Positions 1 through 8,454 of a stretch of 41,680 bases of DNA are shown here, piece by piece. The DNA lies in NCBI GenBank assembly GCA_900769355.1, contig CAAGGG010000022.1, forward strand, positions 1-41,680, written 5' to 3'. Below the pieces are notes generated by a model that was given only the letters and a program-made list of their open reading frames with translations, made no database searches and was not told the origin of the DNA. The position numbers and the translations under genes were made by a program. Numbering within the stretch: position 1 is the first letter of the stretch; the number at the start of each line of letters is the position of its first letter. The stretch comes from Candidatus Gastranaerophilales bacterium (GTDB taxonomy: Bacteria > Cyanobacteriota > Vampirovibrionia > Gastranaerophilales > Gastranaerophilaceae).

Positions 1-146
1 CATCATTTCTGCCAAAGTGAACGCAGAAAAAAATGACGGCTTATTCTTTTTTTCAGACTCCTCAACACCCCAAAATCGTGTCAAATCCAGACCTAGGCTG
101 GGATTACCCCCCCCCCGAAACTCTTAACAATTCTTAATGATTTCAT
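1..146 (-). CDS. Prepilin-like protein, N-terminal part only, out of frame at a poly-G tract
   Basis: This minus-strand gene starts at ATG 146-144 behind a GAGGA ribosome binding site and runs off the left edge. Ten G residues (107-116 on the plus strand) follow codon 10. As given, the frame ends after 17 residues at a TAG. With one more G (11) the frame stays open to the edge and encodes a hydrophilic leader of about 40 residues, then AFTLAEMM, the type III signal of type IV prepilins with Glu at +5 of the mature protein. The residue before the cleavage site is Ala rather than the usual Gly, as in the other two prepilins here. The remainder of the gene lies outside the window. The gene looks like a phase-variable pilin locus in the OFF state, or has a one-base assembly error in the homopolymer. 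Confidence 0.7.
107..116. repeat. Poly-C tract (10 C), candidate phase-variation switch
   Basis: Ten consecutive C on the plus strand read as poly-G inside the first dozen codons of the minus-strand prepilin gene. Eleven or eight bases would join the start codon to the prepilin frame. Confidence 0.85.
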
Positions 147-377
147 ACTTTCATTCCTCATTTTTTATTATAACTCTTATCATTATAAACTATTTTTGAA
201 ATTTTTCAAGTGGTTACACTAAATTTATAACATTAATATATTATTTAGGCATATTGAAACAAAATAAAAGCTCTTCTTAAAGTTACACAACACTACACCC
301 CTTCGTTTCATTCAGGAAGACAAAAATTTCATACTGAGTGTAAGTGACGAAAATTTTTGTTGCAAAAATTAATCAAT

Positions 378-405
378 TTGCTATTCGGATTTTGTCTGCT
401 AGAAT
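378..405 (+). promoter_or_regulatory. Promoter of the first histidine kinase, leaderless arrangement
   Basis: A -35 box TTGCTA (378-383), a 16-bp spacer and a -10 box TAGAAT (400-405) end six bases before ATG 412. Transcription would begin at or next to the A of the start codon, and no ribosome binding site is visible. Confidence 0.6.
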
Positions 406-411
406 TGTATT

Positions 412-2100
412 ATGATTAAAATTTTACTCATTTCAGAAAACCAAACAGAAATCTCTCGATTTCAAAACATTTTCAAAAAAGCAAGTTACTCTTTTGAGGT
501 TATGTCAGACGAAAGCCTTATAACAGACTTTATTTCCGTTGACACTCCTGACATTATAATTATCGACTCACAAGCTCCTAATATCAAGAATATTAACAAA
601 AAAATCAAATCAATTTGTGAAAATACAATCGTTATTTTTTCTCTTGCGACAAATAATATTGAAAAAGATTTGATAAAATTTGCAAATGCTTTTATCACAA
701 GCGAAATGTCAGAGGAGCTAATTTCTTCAACAATTAGCGTCAATTTACGTATGAAAAATTCACTTGAAATGCTTTCAAATTCAAACAAAGACTTGGCAGA
801 CAGTTTATATCGTTTAAACGCTCTATATGGCACAAGTTCTCAGTTTGCAGGAACACTTGATAAGGCAAAATTAATCAAATATATGGTCGAAGGAATGGAC
901 AAAGCGTTAAGTTTTTCGCTAACTTGCACTTTGTCACTTTGCACAGAAGAAGAACCTGTACTTATTTTAAATTCTCTGTATGAACTGTCAGATGAGCTAA
1001 TTACGGCTATCAAATTAAGAACTATTTTAAATTACAACTCAATCTTTGAAGGTAAAAAAGCTCCGTTTAAACTTGATATTGACACTTTGAAAGTAGAAAA
1101 GCATATTAAGTATCCTGCGAGCAGATTTACATTCACTCTTTTTCAATACGACAATATGTTTTCCCAAATTAGTCTTGGCGACAATATTTTCGGCTGTATC
1201 GAAATCTTTAAAGAAACCCTTTTCACGCCAGAAGATGCAACATGTTTCCAAACAATTGCTCAACAAGTCGCTTTGCCTTTAAAAAGTGCGACATTATATC
1301 AAGAATTGATTGAAACAAATCAAAAATTAGAAAGACTAGAACGACTTAAATCTGAATTTATTTCGATTGTTTCGCACGAGTTGAGAACACCTTTGACGTC
1401 AATCAAAAATTCTCTCGACATTTTGATGAGCGGCCGATGTGGTGAAATCACACCTGCCACAGAGAAATTTTTGAACATGGCAATACGAAATGTACAAAGG
1501 CTTTCAGGAATTATTAATGACCTATTGGATTTATCCAAAATAGAAGCCGGCAAAATGGACTTCCACTTTGCACCAACTGACATTAATACAGTTATTAGCT
1601 ATGTAAAATCGGCACTTTCAGAAGTTGCAAAATCCAAAGGCTTAAAGCTTATTACAAACGAAGCTGACAATTTGCCTGAAATTCTTGCAGATTCTCAAAG
1701 ATTGGAACAAGTTTTGACAAACCTTGTATCTAACGCAATCAAGTTTACGCCGGACGGAAAGTCAATAACAATTTCATCAAGAGTTGTAAAAGCCGCCGAT
1801 ATCAAGATAAATGAGAATTTTAAAGACATCATCAAAAATCTTACAGGTGATTATGTTGAGGTTTCTGTTGAAGACGAAGGGATTGGAATCGAATCAAAAA
1901 ATCTTTTGCACGCATTCGACAAATTTGCACAAATAGAAAATTCGCTATCTCGAAAAGCCGGAGGTACAGGACTTGGTTTGCCAATCGCAAAACAACTTCT
2001 GGACGCTCATAAAGGGGCAATTTGGTGTGATAGCGAACTTAATAAAGGTTCTAAATTCTATTTTGTTATTCCTGTAAACAAGGTCCCTAGCCTAGTTTAA
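412..2100 (+). CDS. Sensor histidine kinase with receiver-like and GAF-like N-terminus
   Basis: The 562-residue protein has no membrane segment, so it is a cytoplasmic kinase. Residues 1-115 resemble a receiver domain (MIKILLISEN start, DIIIIDS at the phospho-Asp position) but lack the clustered N-terminal acidic residues, so this part may not be phosphorylatable. Residues about 130-300 look like a GAF-type sensor region. The dimerisation/phosphoacceptor domain carries SHELRTPLTS with His322. The ATPase domain shows the N box (SNAIKF, Asn441), DEGIGI and GGTGLGLPIAKQLL. It would autophosphorylate on His322 and pass phosphate to a receiver; the stand-alone receiver at 4003 is the nearest candidate. 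Its 3' end overlaps the convergent gene at 2087 by 14 bp. The signal it senses cannot be told from sequence. Confidence 0.9.
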   Translation: MIKILLISENQTEISRFQNIFKKASYSFEVMSDESLITDFISVDTPDIIIIDSQAPNIKNINKKIKSICENTIVIFSLATNNIEKDLIKFANAFITSEMSEELISSTISVNLRMKNSLEMLSNSNKDLADSLYRLNALYGTSSQFAGTLDKAKLIKYMVEGMDKALSFSLTCTLSLCTEEEPVLILNSLYELSDELITAIKLRTILNYNSIFEGKKAPFKLDIDTLKVEKHIKYPASRFTFTLFQYDNMFSQISLGDNIFGCIEIFKETLFTPEDATCFQTIAQQVALPLKSATLYQELIETNQKLERLERLKSEFISIVSHELRTPLTSIKNSLDILMSGRCGEITPATEKFLNMAIRNVQRLSGIINDLLDLSKIEAGKMDFHFAPTDINTVISYVKSALSEVAKSKGLKLITNEADNLPEILADSQRLEQVLTNLVSNAIKFTPDGKSITISSRVVKAADIKINENFKDIIKNLTGDYVEVSVEDEGIGIESKNLLHAFDKFAQIENSLSRKAGGTGLGLPIAKQLLDAHKGAIWCDSELNKGSKFYFVIPVNKVPSLV

Positions 2101-2947
2101 CATCTCCTGCTTTAATAGTTTCAATATCAAGTTTTTGAGGAGCTTTGGCATAGTTTACATTGGTAGTCAAAAATTCATCTATATTTAGCCAATCACCGCG
2201 TTTGCATGCCATATCTGATGCATGTTTAAGCTGTGGAACATTTGCTCTGATTTGGGTAGCCGGAGCATCACTACGAATAAACCTATCAATGTGTACCATA
2301 TCTCTATCTGGTAAAGTTTGAACAGGCTTCAAAATTTCTTTAACCATCGCAATTTTTTCAGGTTTTGCTGTTGGATCAACAAAGCTTCTGATAGTAGTCA
2401 TGAATTTTCGTTCATTTTCAAAATCCATTTTATAGCCATTTAAAGTTTCTTCTGCAATATCTTTAACCAACGGTTTTGTAGCTTCCAAATGTTTTGCAGC
2501 TTGCGGATAACCTAAAATTCCACCAAAATCAGCCAAAAAATATTTTGAAGCAGTTGTATCAGTGTGATCAATTACTTCTTTTGTAAACTCCATAGCTTGC
2601 GGATTTTCTCTTGAAGCTTTTGGCAATTTTTCCAAAATGAAAGCGAACAAAGATTTACCATCATTTGATTTTAAAACATTCATATCAATACCTTGCGACA
2701 TTAGTTCATTATGGCTTCCTAACTCACAAATATCAGAAACCAAACCCAAGTGCTTTGGATTAACTGATTTTAACTCATCTTTAAATTTTGCAATTGCTGA
2801 ATTTTTTTGTGCAAAGTATTCTATATTTTCTAATAATTGTGCTGTTGTTCTTGTATCGGCAGGTCTTGTTTGAGCACCAATTGTTTGCCAGCCGCCAAAA
2901 CGCAACACCGGTTTTAATTCTTTTCCTACACTATTCAATAATGACAT
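2087..2947 (-). CDS. Unknown protein, paralogue of its neighbour at 3046
   Basis: A 286-residue soluble protein of no family I recognise. It is clearly paralogous to the gene at 3046-3855. Both begin MS(L/F)LN, then KP.LRF.G, GA.TR.AD.RT..QL, NI.YF..K..AI, and SD.CE...H at matching spacings, and both end with a similar region of about 60 residues. It has no signal peptide and no obvious catalytic motif, and the predicted character is mainly helical. The start is supported by AAAGGGAAA about ten bases upstream of ATG 2947. Its stop lies inside the 3' end of the histidine kinase on the other strand. The tandem arrangement suggests local duplication. Function unknown. Confidence 0.75.
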   Translation of the reverse strand: MSLLNSVGKELKPVLRFGGWQTIGAQTRPADTRTTAQLLENIEYFAQKNSAIAKFKDELKSVNPKHLGLVSDICELGSHNELMSQGIDMNVLKSNDGKSLFAFILEKLPKASRENPQAMEFTKEVIDHTDTTASKYFLADFGGILGYPQAAKHLEATKPLVKDIAEETLNGYKMDFENERKFMTTIRSFVDPTAKPEKIAMVKEILKPVQTLPDRDMVHIDRFIRSDAPATQIRANVPQLKHASDMACKRGDWLNIDEFLTTNVNYAKAPQKLDIETIKAGDVKLG

Positions 2948-3045
2948 ATTATATTATTTCCCTTTCCTTTCATTTCACCACACAAGGCATGCTAGTGCAT
3001 GTGACTAAGAATAATTTTCCTGAAAACCGTTCAAGTTTTCAACAC

Positions 3046-3855
3046 TTAATCTAAATTTGTGTTATTTTCTAAAAACTTCGTCAAGTTTACACAATCTGTT
3101 CTATGCGACAAAGGCTCTTGTAGCTGTTCAAATGTTGCTAAGTTTTCAGAGAGTTTTTCTGCTGAAATACGAGAATGCGCCAATCTAACAGGATTTACGT
3201 AAACTTTATCCAGTGGAGCATTTTCCGCTAATTCCATTGCTTTTGGTAATATAGCAATCTTTTTAGGATCCGCTTTTGGATTTAAAAGAGCCTTTAAAAC
3301 TTTAACGAAATTTTCTTCTTGCTTAAATGTTGAAGCTTTACTATTACCACCAAAAATATCTTTGGCAATATGTCCAACCAAACCTTTAACTGCATCAAGG
3401 TGTTGTGAGGCGCTTTTTATATTGAATATTTCTGCAAAACTTGTCAGTACATGGTTTGCAGAACTTGCTTTCAAATTATTTATAACTTCTTGTCCAAAGC
3501 GAATTGCTGCAGGATTTTCTTTTGAAATTTGCGGTAAAATAGAAATTATTTTATGCAAAACCTTTTCGCCAAACAAACCTTTCTCTTGCAGATTTCTGTT
3601 TTCTGGCGAAATATGACCGTGACATGCCATTTCACACAAGTCCGACGCAAATCTCAATGACTCAACGGGCATATCCTTTAAATCACCGCTATGCCAGCCA
3701 ATAGCACCATCTTTTTTAGAAAAATAGTCAATATTTGTTGCTAATTGTTTAAAAGTTCTGTTATCTGCTTTTCTTGTGCAAGCCCCCAGTCCTGTTTCAC
3801 CTGAAAACCTAAGTGTAGGACGAGATTTAAAGAATAATTTGTTCAGAAAACTCAT
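3046..3855 (-). CDS. Unknown protein, paralogue of its neighbour at 2087
   Basis: A 269-residue relative of the downstream gene, transcribed first of the pair and separated from it by 98 bp. An AAAGGAT ribosome binding site precedes ATG 3855. The conserved N-terminal block holds LRFSGETGLGACTRKADNRT and the C-terminal block has the DCVNLTKFLENN motif, which parallels DWLNIDEFLTTN in the paralogue. No membrane segment or known catalytic motif is seen. The pair sits between a histidine kinase and a receiver gene, but on the opposite strand, so a signalling role is not implied. Function unknown. Confidence 0.75.
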   Translation of the reverse strand: MSFLNKLFFKSRPTLRFSGETGLGACTRKADNRTFKQLATNIDYFSKKDGAIGWHSGDLKDMPVESLRFASDLCEMACHGHISPENRNLQEKGLFGEKVLHKIISILPQISKENPAAIRFGQEVINNLKASSANHVLTSFAEIFNIKSASQHLDAVKGLVGHIAKDIFGGNSKASTFKQEENFVKVLKALLNPKADPKKIAILPKAMELAENAPLDKVYVNPVRLAHSRISAEKLSENLATFEQLQEPLSHRTDCVNLTKFLENNTNLD

Positions 3856-3967
3856 AGTTTATCCTTTCAATTGCTACCTAACTTTTGAATGTTCCTCAAA
3901 GCTAAAAGTTGCCAAAACTTCCCCTTTTATTAACATATTTTAACATTATAGAAGAATTATTTGTGTA

Positions 3968-3976
3968 TGTTATAAT
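3968..3976 (+). promoter_or_regulatory. Extended -10 promoter of the receiver/ATPase operon
   Basis: TG (3968-3969) plus one base plus TATAAT (3971-3976) forms an extended -10 element 26 bp before ATG 4003. The leader carries an AGGGGAG ribosome binding site, in contrast to the leaderless genes nearby. Confidence 0.55.
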
Positions 3977-4002
3977 ATTTTTGAAGAAGAACAGGGGAGT
4001 AT

Positions 4003-4365
4003 ATGAAAAAGATTCTTATTGTAGACGACGAACAAGATATTGTGGAAAGCTTAAAATTCGTATTAGAAGCTGCTAATTTTACTTGCTATTGTGCATATAA
4101 CGGCGAGGACGGACTCAGACTTGCCAAAGAACTTGTGCCGGATTTAATTATTCTTGACGTTATGATGCCAAAAATTAACGGATTCAAAATCAGCAGACTT
4201 TTGAAATATGATGCTAAATATAAAAATATTCCAATTTTGATGGTTACAGCTCGTACACAGGAAGAAGACAAGCTTATTGGCGAAGAAACCGGTGCCAATG
4301 AGTATATAACAAAGCCTTTTGAGCTTGATGAAGTAGTAAAAAAAGTTGAACAATATTTGAAATAA
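4003..4365 (+). CDS. Stand-alone response-regulator receiver (CheY-like)
   Basis: The 120-residue protein is a single receiver domain without an output domain. It shows the acidic pair in ILIVDDEQD, the phospho-acceptor Asp in LIILDVMMP (about residue 51), the switch Thr in MVTAR and the Lys in TKPFE. It would act as a diffusible phosphate carrier or by protein contact. It is followed after four bases by the degenerate PilB/GspE-like ATPase at 4370, so the two are co-transcribed and the receiver may act on that protein or on type IV pilus function. The kinases at 412 and 5842 are likely phosphodonors by proximity only. Start supported by AGGGGAG. Confidence 0.92.
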   Translation: MKKILIVDDEQDIVESLKFVLEAANFTCYCAYNGEDGLRLAKELVPDLIILDVMMPKINGFKISRLLKYDAKYKNIPILMVTARTQEEDKLIGEETGANEYITKPFELDEVVKKVEQYLK

Positions 4366-4369
4366 TCTT

Positions 4370-5752
4370 ATGGAAACAGTAGTTACAAACAAAACACTCG
4401 AAAAATTAAAATATGACCTCGTCAGAGCAGGTCTGGTTGCCTATGAAACAATTGAGCAAGCCGAAGAAATTGCAAAAGCTCAAAACATAAATATCGGGCA
4501 AGCCCTGATAAATTCCGGCACTCTGACAGAAGAAACTATCCTCAAATTTTTAGAGGCAAAGTTACATATTCCGTATGTAAACCTGGACGATTACACACTA
4601 GATGAAAAATGTCTGAAATTCATCAACTATTCCGATGCGAAAAAGTATAGAATTATTCCTCTTTTCAAAATCGAAGAAACCTTAACTATCGCAATGGCTG
4701 ACCCGCTTGACCTGTTTGCAATTGACAAGGTTATAGAAACAGCCGAATGTTCAATTGAACCTGTGATTTCTTCTGAAAAAAGTATTTTAAAAAAAATCGA
4801 AGAGAATTACAAAAAGGACGAACTTGTAGGCGAAATTTTCACCGAAGATGGTGTTGAATACGATTGGCGAGATGAATTGCATAGCGAAGATTTGTCTGAC
4901 AACCACATTCAAAAAATCATTCGAGCGATCCTTAAACAAGCAATTTTGGAAGGAGTTCACGAAGTTTCATTCCAACACGAGGACGACGGCTTTTCTGTAA
5001 ACTTCAAAAAGAATGGTGAATTGCAAAATAAAGGGAATATTCCTGCCGTTTTGACATCATCATTTACTGCAAAATTAAAAACTCTTGCAAGACTGGACGC
5101 TTCTGTTTCAGAGGTTCCACAACTCGGGAAGTTAAATTTTAAAGTCGACGAAATGAATGTCACAGCAAGTATTTCTACGTTTCCAACAATTATGGGGGAA
5201 AGAATATTCTTGAAGATTTACAAACCACCGAAAGCTTTGGATAAAATCATCAAGTCCAGCAGCAATCTTCAAGTTATAAAATCAGCTCTAAATACCCCTG
5301 GAATAGTTATCGTTTGTGGTTCTCCACTAAGCGGAAAAACTCATATTATCTATTCACTTTTACTTGAAGCTGCAAATAAAAACAAGAATATTATGACTCT
5401 TGAAAGTATTGCAAAATACACTCTCAAGAACGTTCACCAGTGCGAATTGAACGAAAATGTCGGCTTTAATATGGACAAAGCCGCAAGATTTATTGAGTTT
5501 CAATCACCTGATATTATTTATTTGGAAGGGATTAAGTCGAAAGAATCTTTTGACTACTTCGCAAACCTTGTTTTTGATAACAAAACAATTATTATGGAAT
5601 TTCTTGCAAATAATATGGAAGATTTGCGCTACAAATTGTCCTTCTCTGACTTTGAAACCCTCAAATCTCTTATCAGTTGTATGATTTTTATTCACTCGCA
5701 AGACAGCATCGAAGTTTTCACAAAAGAAACGGTTCAAAAATATTTGGCTTAA
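4370..5752 (+). CDS. PilB/GspE-family protein with degenerate ATPase core
   Basis: The 460-residue protein has the layout of a type II secretion / type IV pilus assembly ATPase. Residues 1-145 match an MshEN-type domain (GQALINSG, IPYVNLDDY, IPLF, MADPLDLFAIDKV). The middle and C-terminal parts resemble the N2 and RecA-like domains. A Walker A-like GSPLSGKT is present near residue 317. The region that should hold the Asp/Walker B signature reads PDIIYLEGIKSKES instead of DPDIIMVGEIRD-type residues. The Cys4 zinc motif is absent and the protein is shorter than true PilB (about 560). I infer a non-motor, regulatory or c-di-nucleotide-sensing paralogue. It is co-transcribed with the receiver at 4003. 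A functional but divergent motor remains possible. Confidence 0.75.
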   Translation: METVVTNKTLEKLKYDLVRAGLVAYETIEQAEEIAKAQNINIGQALINSGTLTEETILKFLEAKLHIPYVNLDDYTLDEKCLKFINYSDAKKYRIIPLFKIEETLTIAMADPLDLFAIDKVIETAECSIEPVISSEKSILKKIEENYKKDELVGEIFTEDGVEYDWRDELHSEDLSDNHIQKIIRAILKQAILEGVHEVSFQHEDDGFSVNFKKNGELQNKGNIPAVLTSSFTAKLKTLARLDASVSEVPQLGKLNFKVDEMNVTASISTFPTIMGERIFLKIYKPPKALDKIIKSSSNLQVIKSALNTPGIVIVCGSPLSGKTHIIYSLLLEAANKNKNIMTLESIAKYTLKNVHQCELNENVGFNMDKAARFIEFQSPDIIYLEGIKSKESFDYFANLVFDNKTIIMEFLANNMEDLRYKLSFSDFETLKSLISCMIFIHSQDSIEVFTKETVQKYLA

Positions 5753-5806
5753 CGCAAAAGTTTATAAGAACTTTGAAAAAACATTCAATTGAATGAAATA
5801 TATTAC

Positions 5807-5835
5807 TTGCTCAAATGTGTTATAAGTGTTACAAT
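5807..5835 (+). promoter_or_regulatory. Promoter of the second histidine kinase, leaderless arrangement
   Basis: TTGCTC (5807-5812), a 17-bp spacer and TACAAT (5830-5835) end six bases before ATG 5842. This placement excludes the upstream in-frame ATG at 5815, which lies inside the promoter. Confidence 0.65.
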
Positions 5836-5841
5836 TCTGCT

Positions 5842-7626
5842 ATGACAAAACAGGTGAGCTTAACAACACAAAATCGACTTATAATTTCGGGTTTATTGCT
5901 TAGCACATTTTTAATCGTTGCTATTGCAGTGTTCGCGATTTTTAATATTCAAAAAAAATTGAATGAAGGGTATCAAAATTTCGGACAAATTGTTTCAAAA
6001 GCTTTGGCAATCGAATGTACGGAACTTGCAGAAAGTGCTCCGCACGACAAAATGCAAGAAACTTTAAAAAAGCACGCAAACACAATAGTAGACTCGCATA
6101 GCGACATTGTTTTCATTGAATTTCGAAATGCTGAAGGCAAACTCCTTTATAAAACCAATAATTCTGAAAATACAAATCCAAAAGTCCCAAATATTATCGT
6201 AAATTCCCCTATGCTAACAAGCAACGGAATTACCGTAGGATCTGTTACAGTCGGACTTTCTGGAAGTATCATAACTCAGATTTCAACAACTACTAGAGCT
6301 TCACTATTGTTTGTCTTCGCAGTTGCATGGATTGTTTTTGCGTTCGTAATTCTCGTAAACACCTACTTAATCACGCGAGAATTGAGAATTTTACATAATG
6401 GCGTTCAGAAAATTTCAACAGGAGAATTTGGCTACAAAATCCAAGACAAAGACGTCAGTGCCGAAGTCAAAGAATTGTTCAACGCTTTCAACCAAATGTC
6501 AAACAAACTCCATATTTATGAAGAGCAAAATATTGAACAATTGACACTTGAAAGAAACAAACTGGAAGCAGTTTTGATGAGTATTGCAAACGGAGTTGTC
6601 GTATGCGACAACAACGATAATGTGGTTTTAACAAACAATCATGCGCATAAACTTCTTGAATTAGACGAAAAGCAACCACTTAATATAAAAATCCAAAACT
6701 ACGTTGACACAGAAGGCAACTACTGTTTTAAAGATAAAATTGAAGAATTCAAAGACACTCCGCTTGAGGTTATGGCAAACAAACCTCTTGAATTCACAAT
6801 ACAGGTCGATAAACGAGTTATAAAATCAATAATCTCTCCTATGTTTACAAGAAACAAAGACTATGTAGGCTACATTATTGTCCTTATCGATATGACAAAA
6901 GAAGCAGAAATTGATGCAATGCGTTCAACTTTCATCTCAAATGTTTCACACGAACTCAGAACACCTGTAACAGTCTTGAGAAGCTACATTGATACACTGT
7001 ACAACTATGGAAACGAATTTGATTATGACACACAAAAAGAATTTATAGGTACAATTAACCAAGAAATTATCCGCTTAAACGGTATGGTAAACGACATTCT
7101 GGACTTTTCAAGAATGGAAGCTAACGCCCAGATGGAAAAATCCTTGAACAGTATTTACGAAGTCGTTGACAATTGTACAAATCAGGTTCAAGCTTTGACA
7201 AAAGAGAGAAATTTGAAAATTTCTGTGACAAAAGAGGACGGAATTCCTGAATTTATGTTCAACTACGCAGGAATTGAGCGTGCTTTGACAAATCTTTTAT
7301 CTAATGCAATTAAATATTCTCCTGACAACGGCGAAATCAAAGTTAATTTAACCAAAACCGGCAATAATGCAGAAATCACAGTAACTGACCAAGGTTGCGG
7401 GATAGCACCGGAAAATCAGAAAAAGATTTTCGACAGATTTTTCAGAGTCGAAAATAATATTCACACAATAAAAGGTACAGGACTCGGACTTCATTTAGTC
7501 AAACAAACTGTCGAAAAATACCACAACGGAAAGGTTTTTGTCCAATCAGATATAGGTAAAGGTTCGACTTTTGGCATAGTTCTTCCAATTCAAGTACTTG
7601 AAAATGCTGAAAGTGTAAACGTTTAG
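5842..7626 (+). CDS. Membrane-bound sensor histidine kinase (PhoR/ResE-type)
   Basis: A 594-residue inner-membrane sensor kinase. TM1 spans about residues 11-34 and TM2 about 154-178, enclosing a periplasmic sensor domain of about 120 residues. A HAMP linker follows (about 178-230, ending near LFNAFNQMSNKL), then a PAS-like domain (about 245-355). The phosphoacceptor domain has NVSHELRTPV with His370. The ATPase domain shows LLSNAIKYSP, DQGCGIAPE and GTGLGLHLVKQT. This is the PhoR-like architecture, but no OmpR-type regulator gene is adjacent; only the receiver-only protein at 4003 is close. I start it at 5842 because the promoter overlaps the earlier ATG at 5815. Confidence 0.9.
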   Translation: MTKQVSLTTQNRLIISGLLLSTFLIVAIAVFAIFNIQKKLNEGYQNFGQIVSKALAIECTELAESAPHDKMQETLKKHANTIVDSHSDIVFIEFRNAEGKLLYKTNNSENTNPKVPNIIVNSPMLTSNGITVGSVTVGLSGSIITQISTTTRASLLFVFAVAWIVFAFVILVNTYLITRELRILHNGVQKISTGEFGYKIQDKDVSAEVKELFNAFNQMSNKLHIYEEQNIEQLTLERNKLEAVLMSIANGVVVCDNNDNVVLTNNHAHKLLELDEKQPLNIKIQNYVDTEGNYCFKDKIEEFKDTPLEVMANKPLEFTIQVDKRVIKSIISPMFTRNKDYVGYIIVLIDMTKEAEIDAMRSTFISNVSHELRTPVTVLRSYIDTLYNYGNEFDYDTQKEFIGTINQEIIRLNGMVNDILDFSRMEANAQMEKSLNSIYEVVDNCTNQVQALTKERNLKISVTKEDGIPEFMFNYAGIERALTNLLSNAIKYSPDNGEIKVNLTKTGNNAEITVTDQGCGIAPENQKKIFDRFFRVENNIHTIKGTGLGLHLVKQTVEKYHNGKVFVQSDIGKGSTFGIVLPIQVLENAESVNV

Positions 7627-7651
7627 ACTGTATAAAAAAATTAGGAGCTTT

Positions 7652-8389
7652 ATGGAATTTCAAGATATTTGGAATATTTTCAGCAAATTTTGTTTGGGAT
7701 TAGTCATTCTCATTTGTATAAACTCTTTTGCCGGCGACATATTTTTTCGTATGAAATTTAGTTTTCCGCACGTATCTGCAACGGTTTCAACTCCAATAAA
7801 CACGCAAAACGAACCAATACAAAAAGACTTAATTGACGCAAAATATTTCAAAGCTTATGGAGAAAAGAATATTTACGCACTACAACCACAAGCTGAATAT
7901 TCGATTTCAGGTTTAGTTGTTGCTAAAAACAATAATTTTTGGTTCAGAGATATTATGCGCAGCGACTTTGACGATTTAGCATTGATGGATTTAGGAATTG
8001 CTTGGGGGGATTTAGCACAAGACAACAAAAAACTATACAAGCACTGGAAAATCAAATCTCATAAAACACTTGGACAAGCTCGACGGTTAACTTGGCAAGA
8101 AAAACCGCCCTATGGGGAAAGTTGGAATGGAGAATACATCAGAGCACACATGTCACACACCCACCTAATTCCGGCGAATTTAAACATTATGGGCGGACTT
8201 TTGACGATTAGGAAAAATGATATCGTAAAACTCGACGGCTATCTTGTGGACATTTATACATCAAAAGGAGATACTGTTGCGAAAACAAGTATGTCAAGAA
8301 CAGATACTGATGGCACAAGTCGTGGCTATGGTGCTTGCGAAGATATGTACGTCAAACAGGTTCAAATCGGGAATAAGGTTTATAAATAA
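7652..8389 (+). CDS. Unknown protein with N-terminal membrane anchor or signal peptide
   Basis: A 245-residue protein with one hydrophobic stretch near residues 12-28 (LGLVILICINSFAG) and the rest hydrophilic, so it is likely exported and possibly anchored. The C-terminal half has conserved-looking blocks: WGDLAQ, RAHMSHTHLIPAN and IRKNDIVKLDGYLVDI. These recall a widespread family of small exported proteins of unknown function. The block with two His around SHTH might bind metal, which is a guess. A TTAGGAG ribosome binding site precedes ATG 7652, 25 bp after the histidine kinase, so both probably share a transcript. Confidence 0.7.
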   Translation: MEFQDIWNIFSKFCLGLVILICINSFAGDIFFRMKFSFPHVSATVSTPINTQNEPIQKDLIDAKYFKAYGEKNIYALQPQAEYSISGLVVAKNNNFWFRDIMRSDFDDLALMDLGIAWGDLAQDNKKLYKHWKIKSHKTLGQARRLTWQEKPPYGESWNGEYIRAHMSHTHLIPANLNIMGGLLTIRKNDIVKLDGYLVDIYTSKGDTVAKTSMSRTDTDGTSRGYGACEDMYVKQVQIGNKVYK

Positions 8390-8454
8390 GCATAACTGAC
8401 TTTTTAACGAGCATATAATATTCTTGCTATTCAGAATCTATATAACTTGTGCCC

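Noticed and set aside
5815..5841. Upstream ATG for the second histidine kinase
   Set aside because: It overlaps the TACAAT promoter box and adds a Cys-rich peptide not expected before the first membrane segment.
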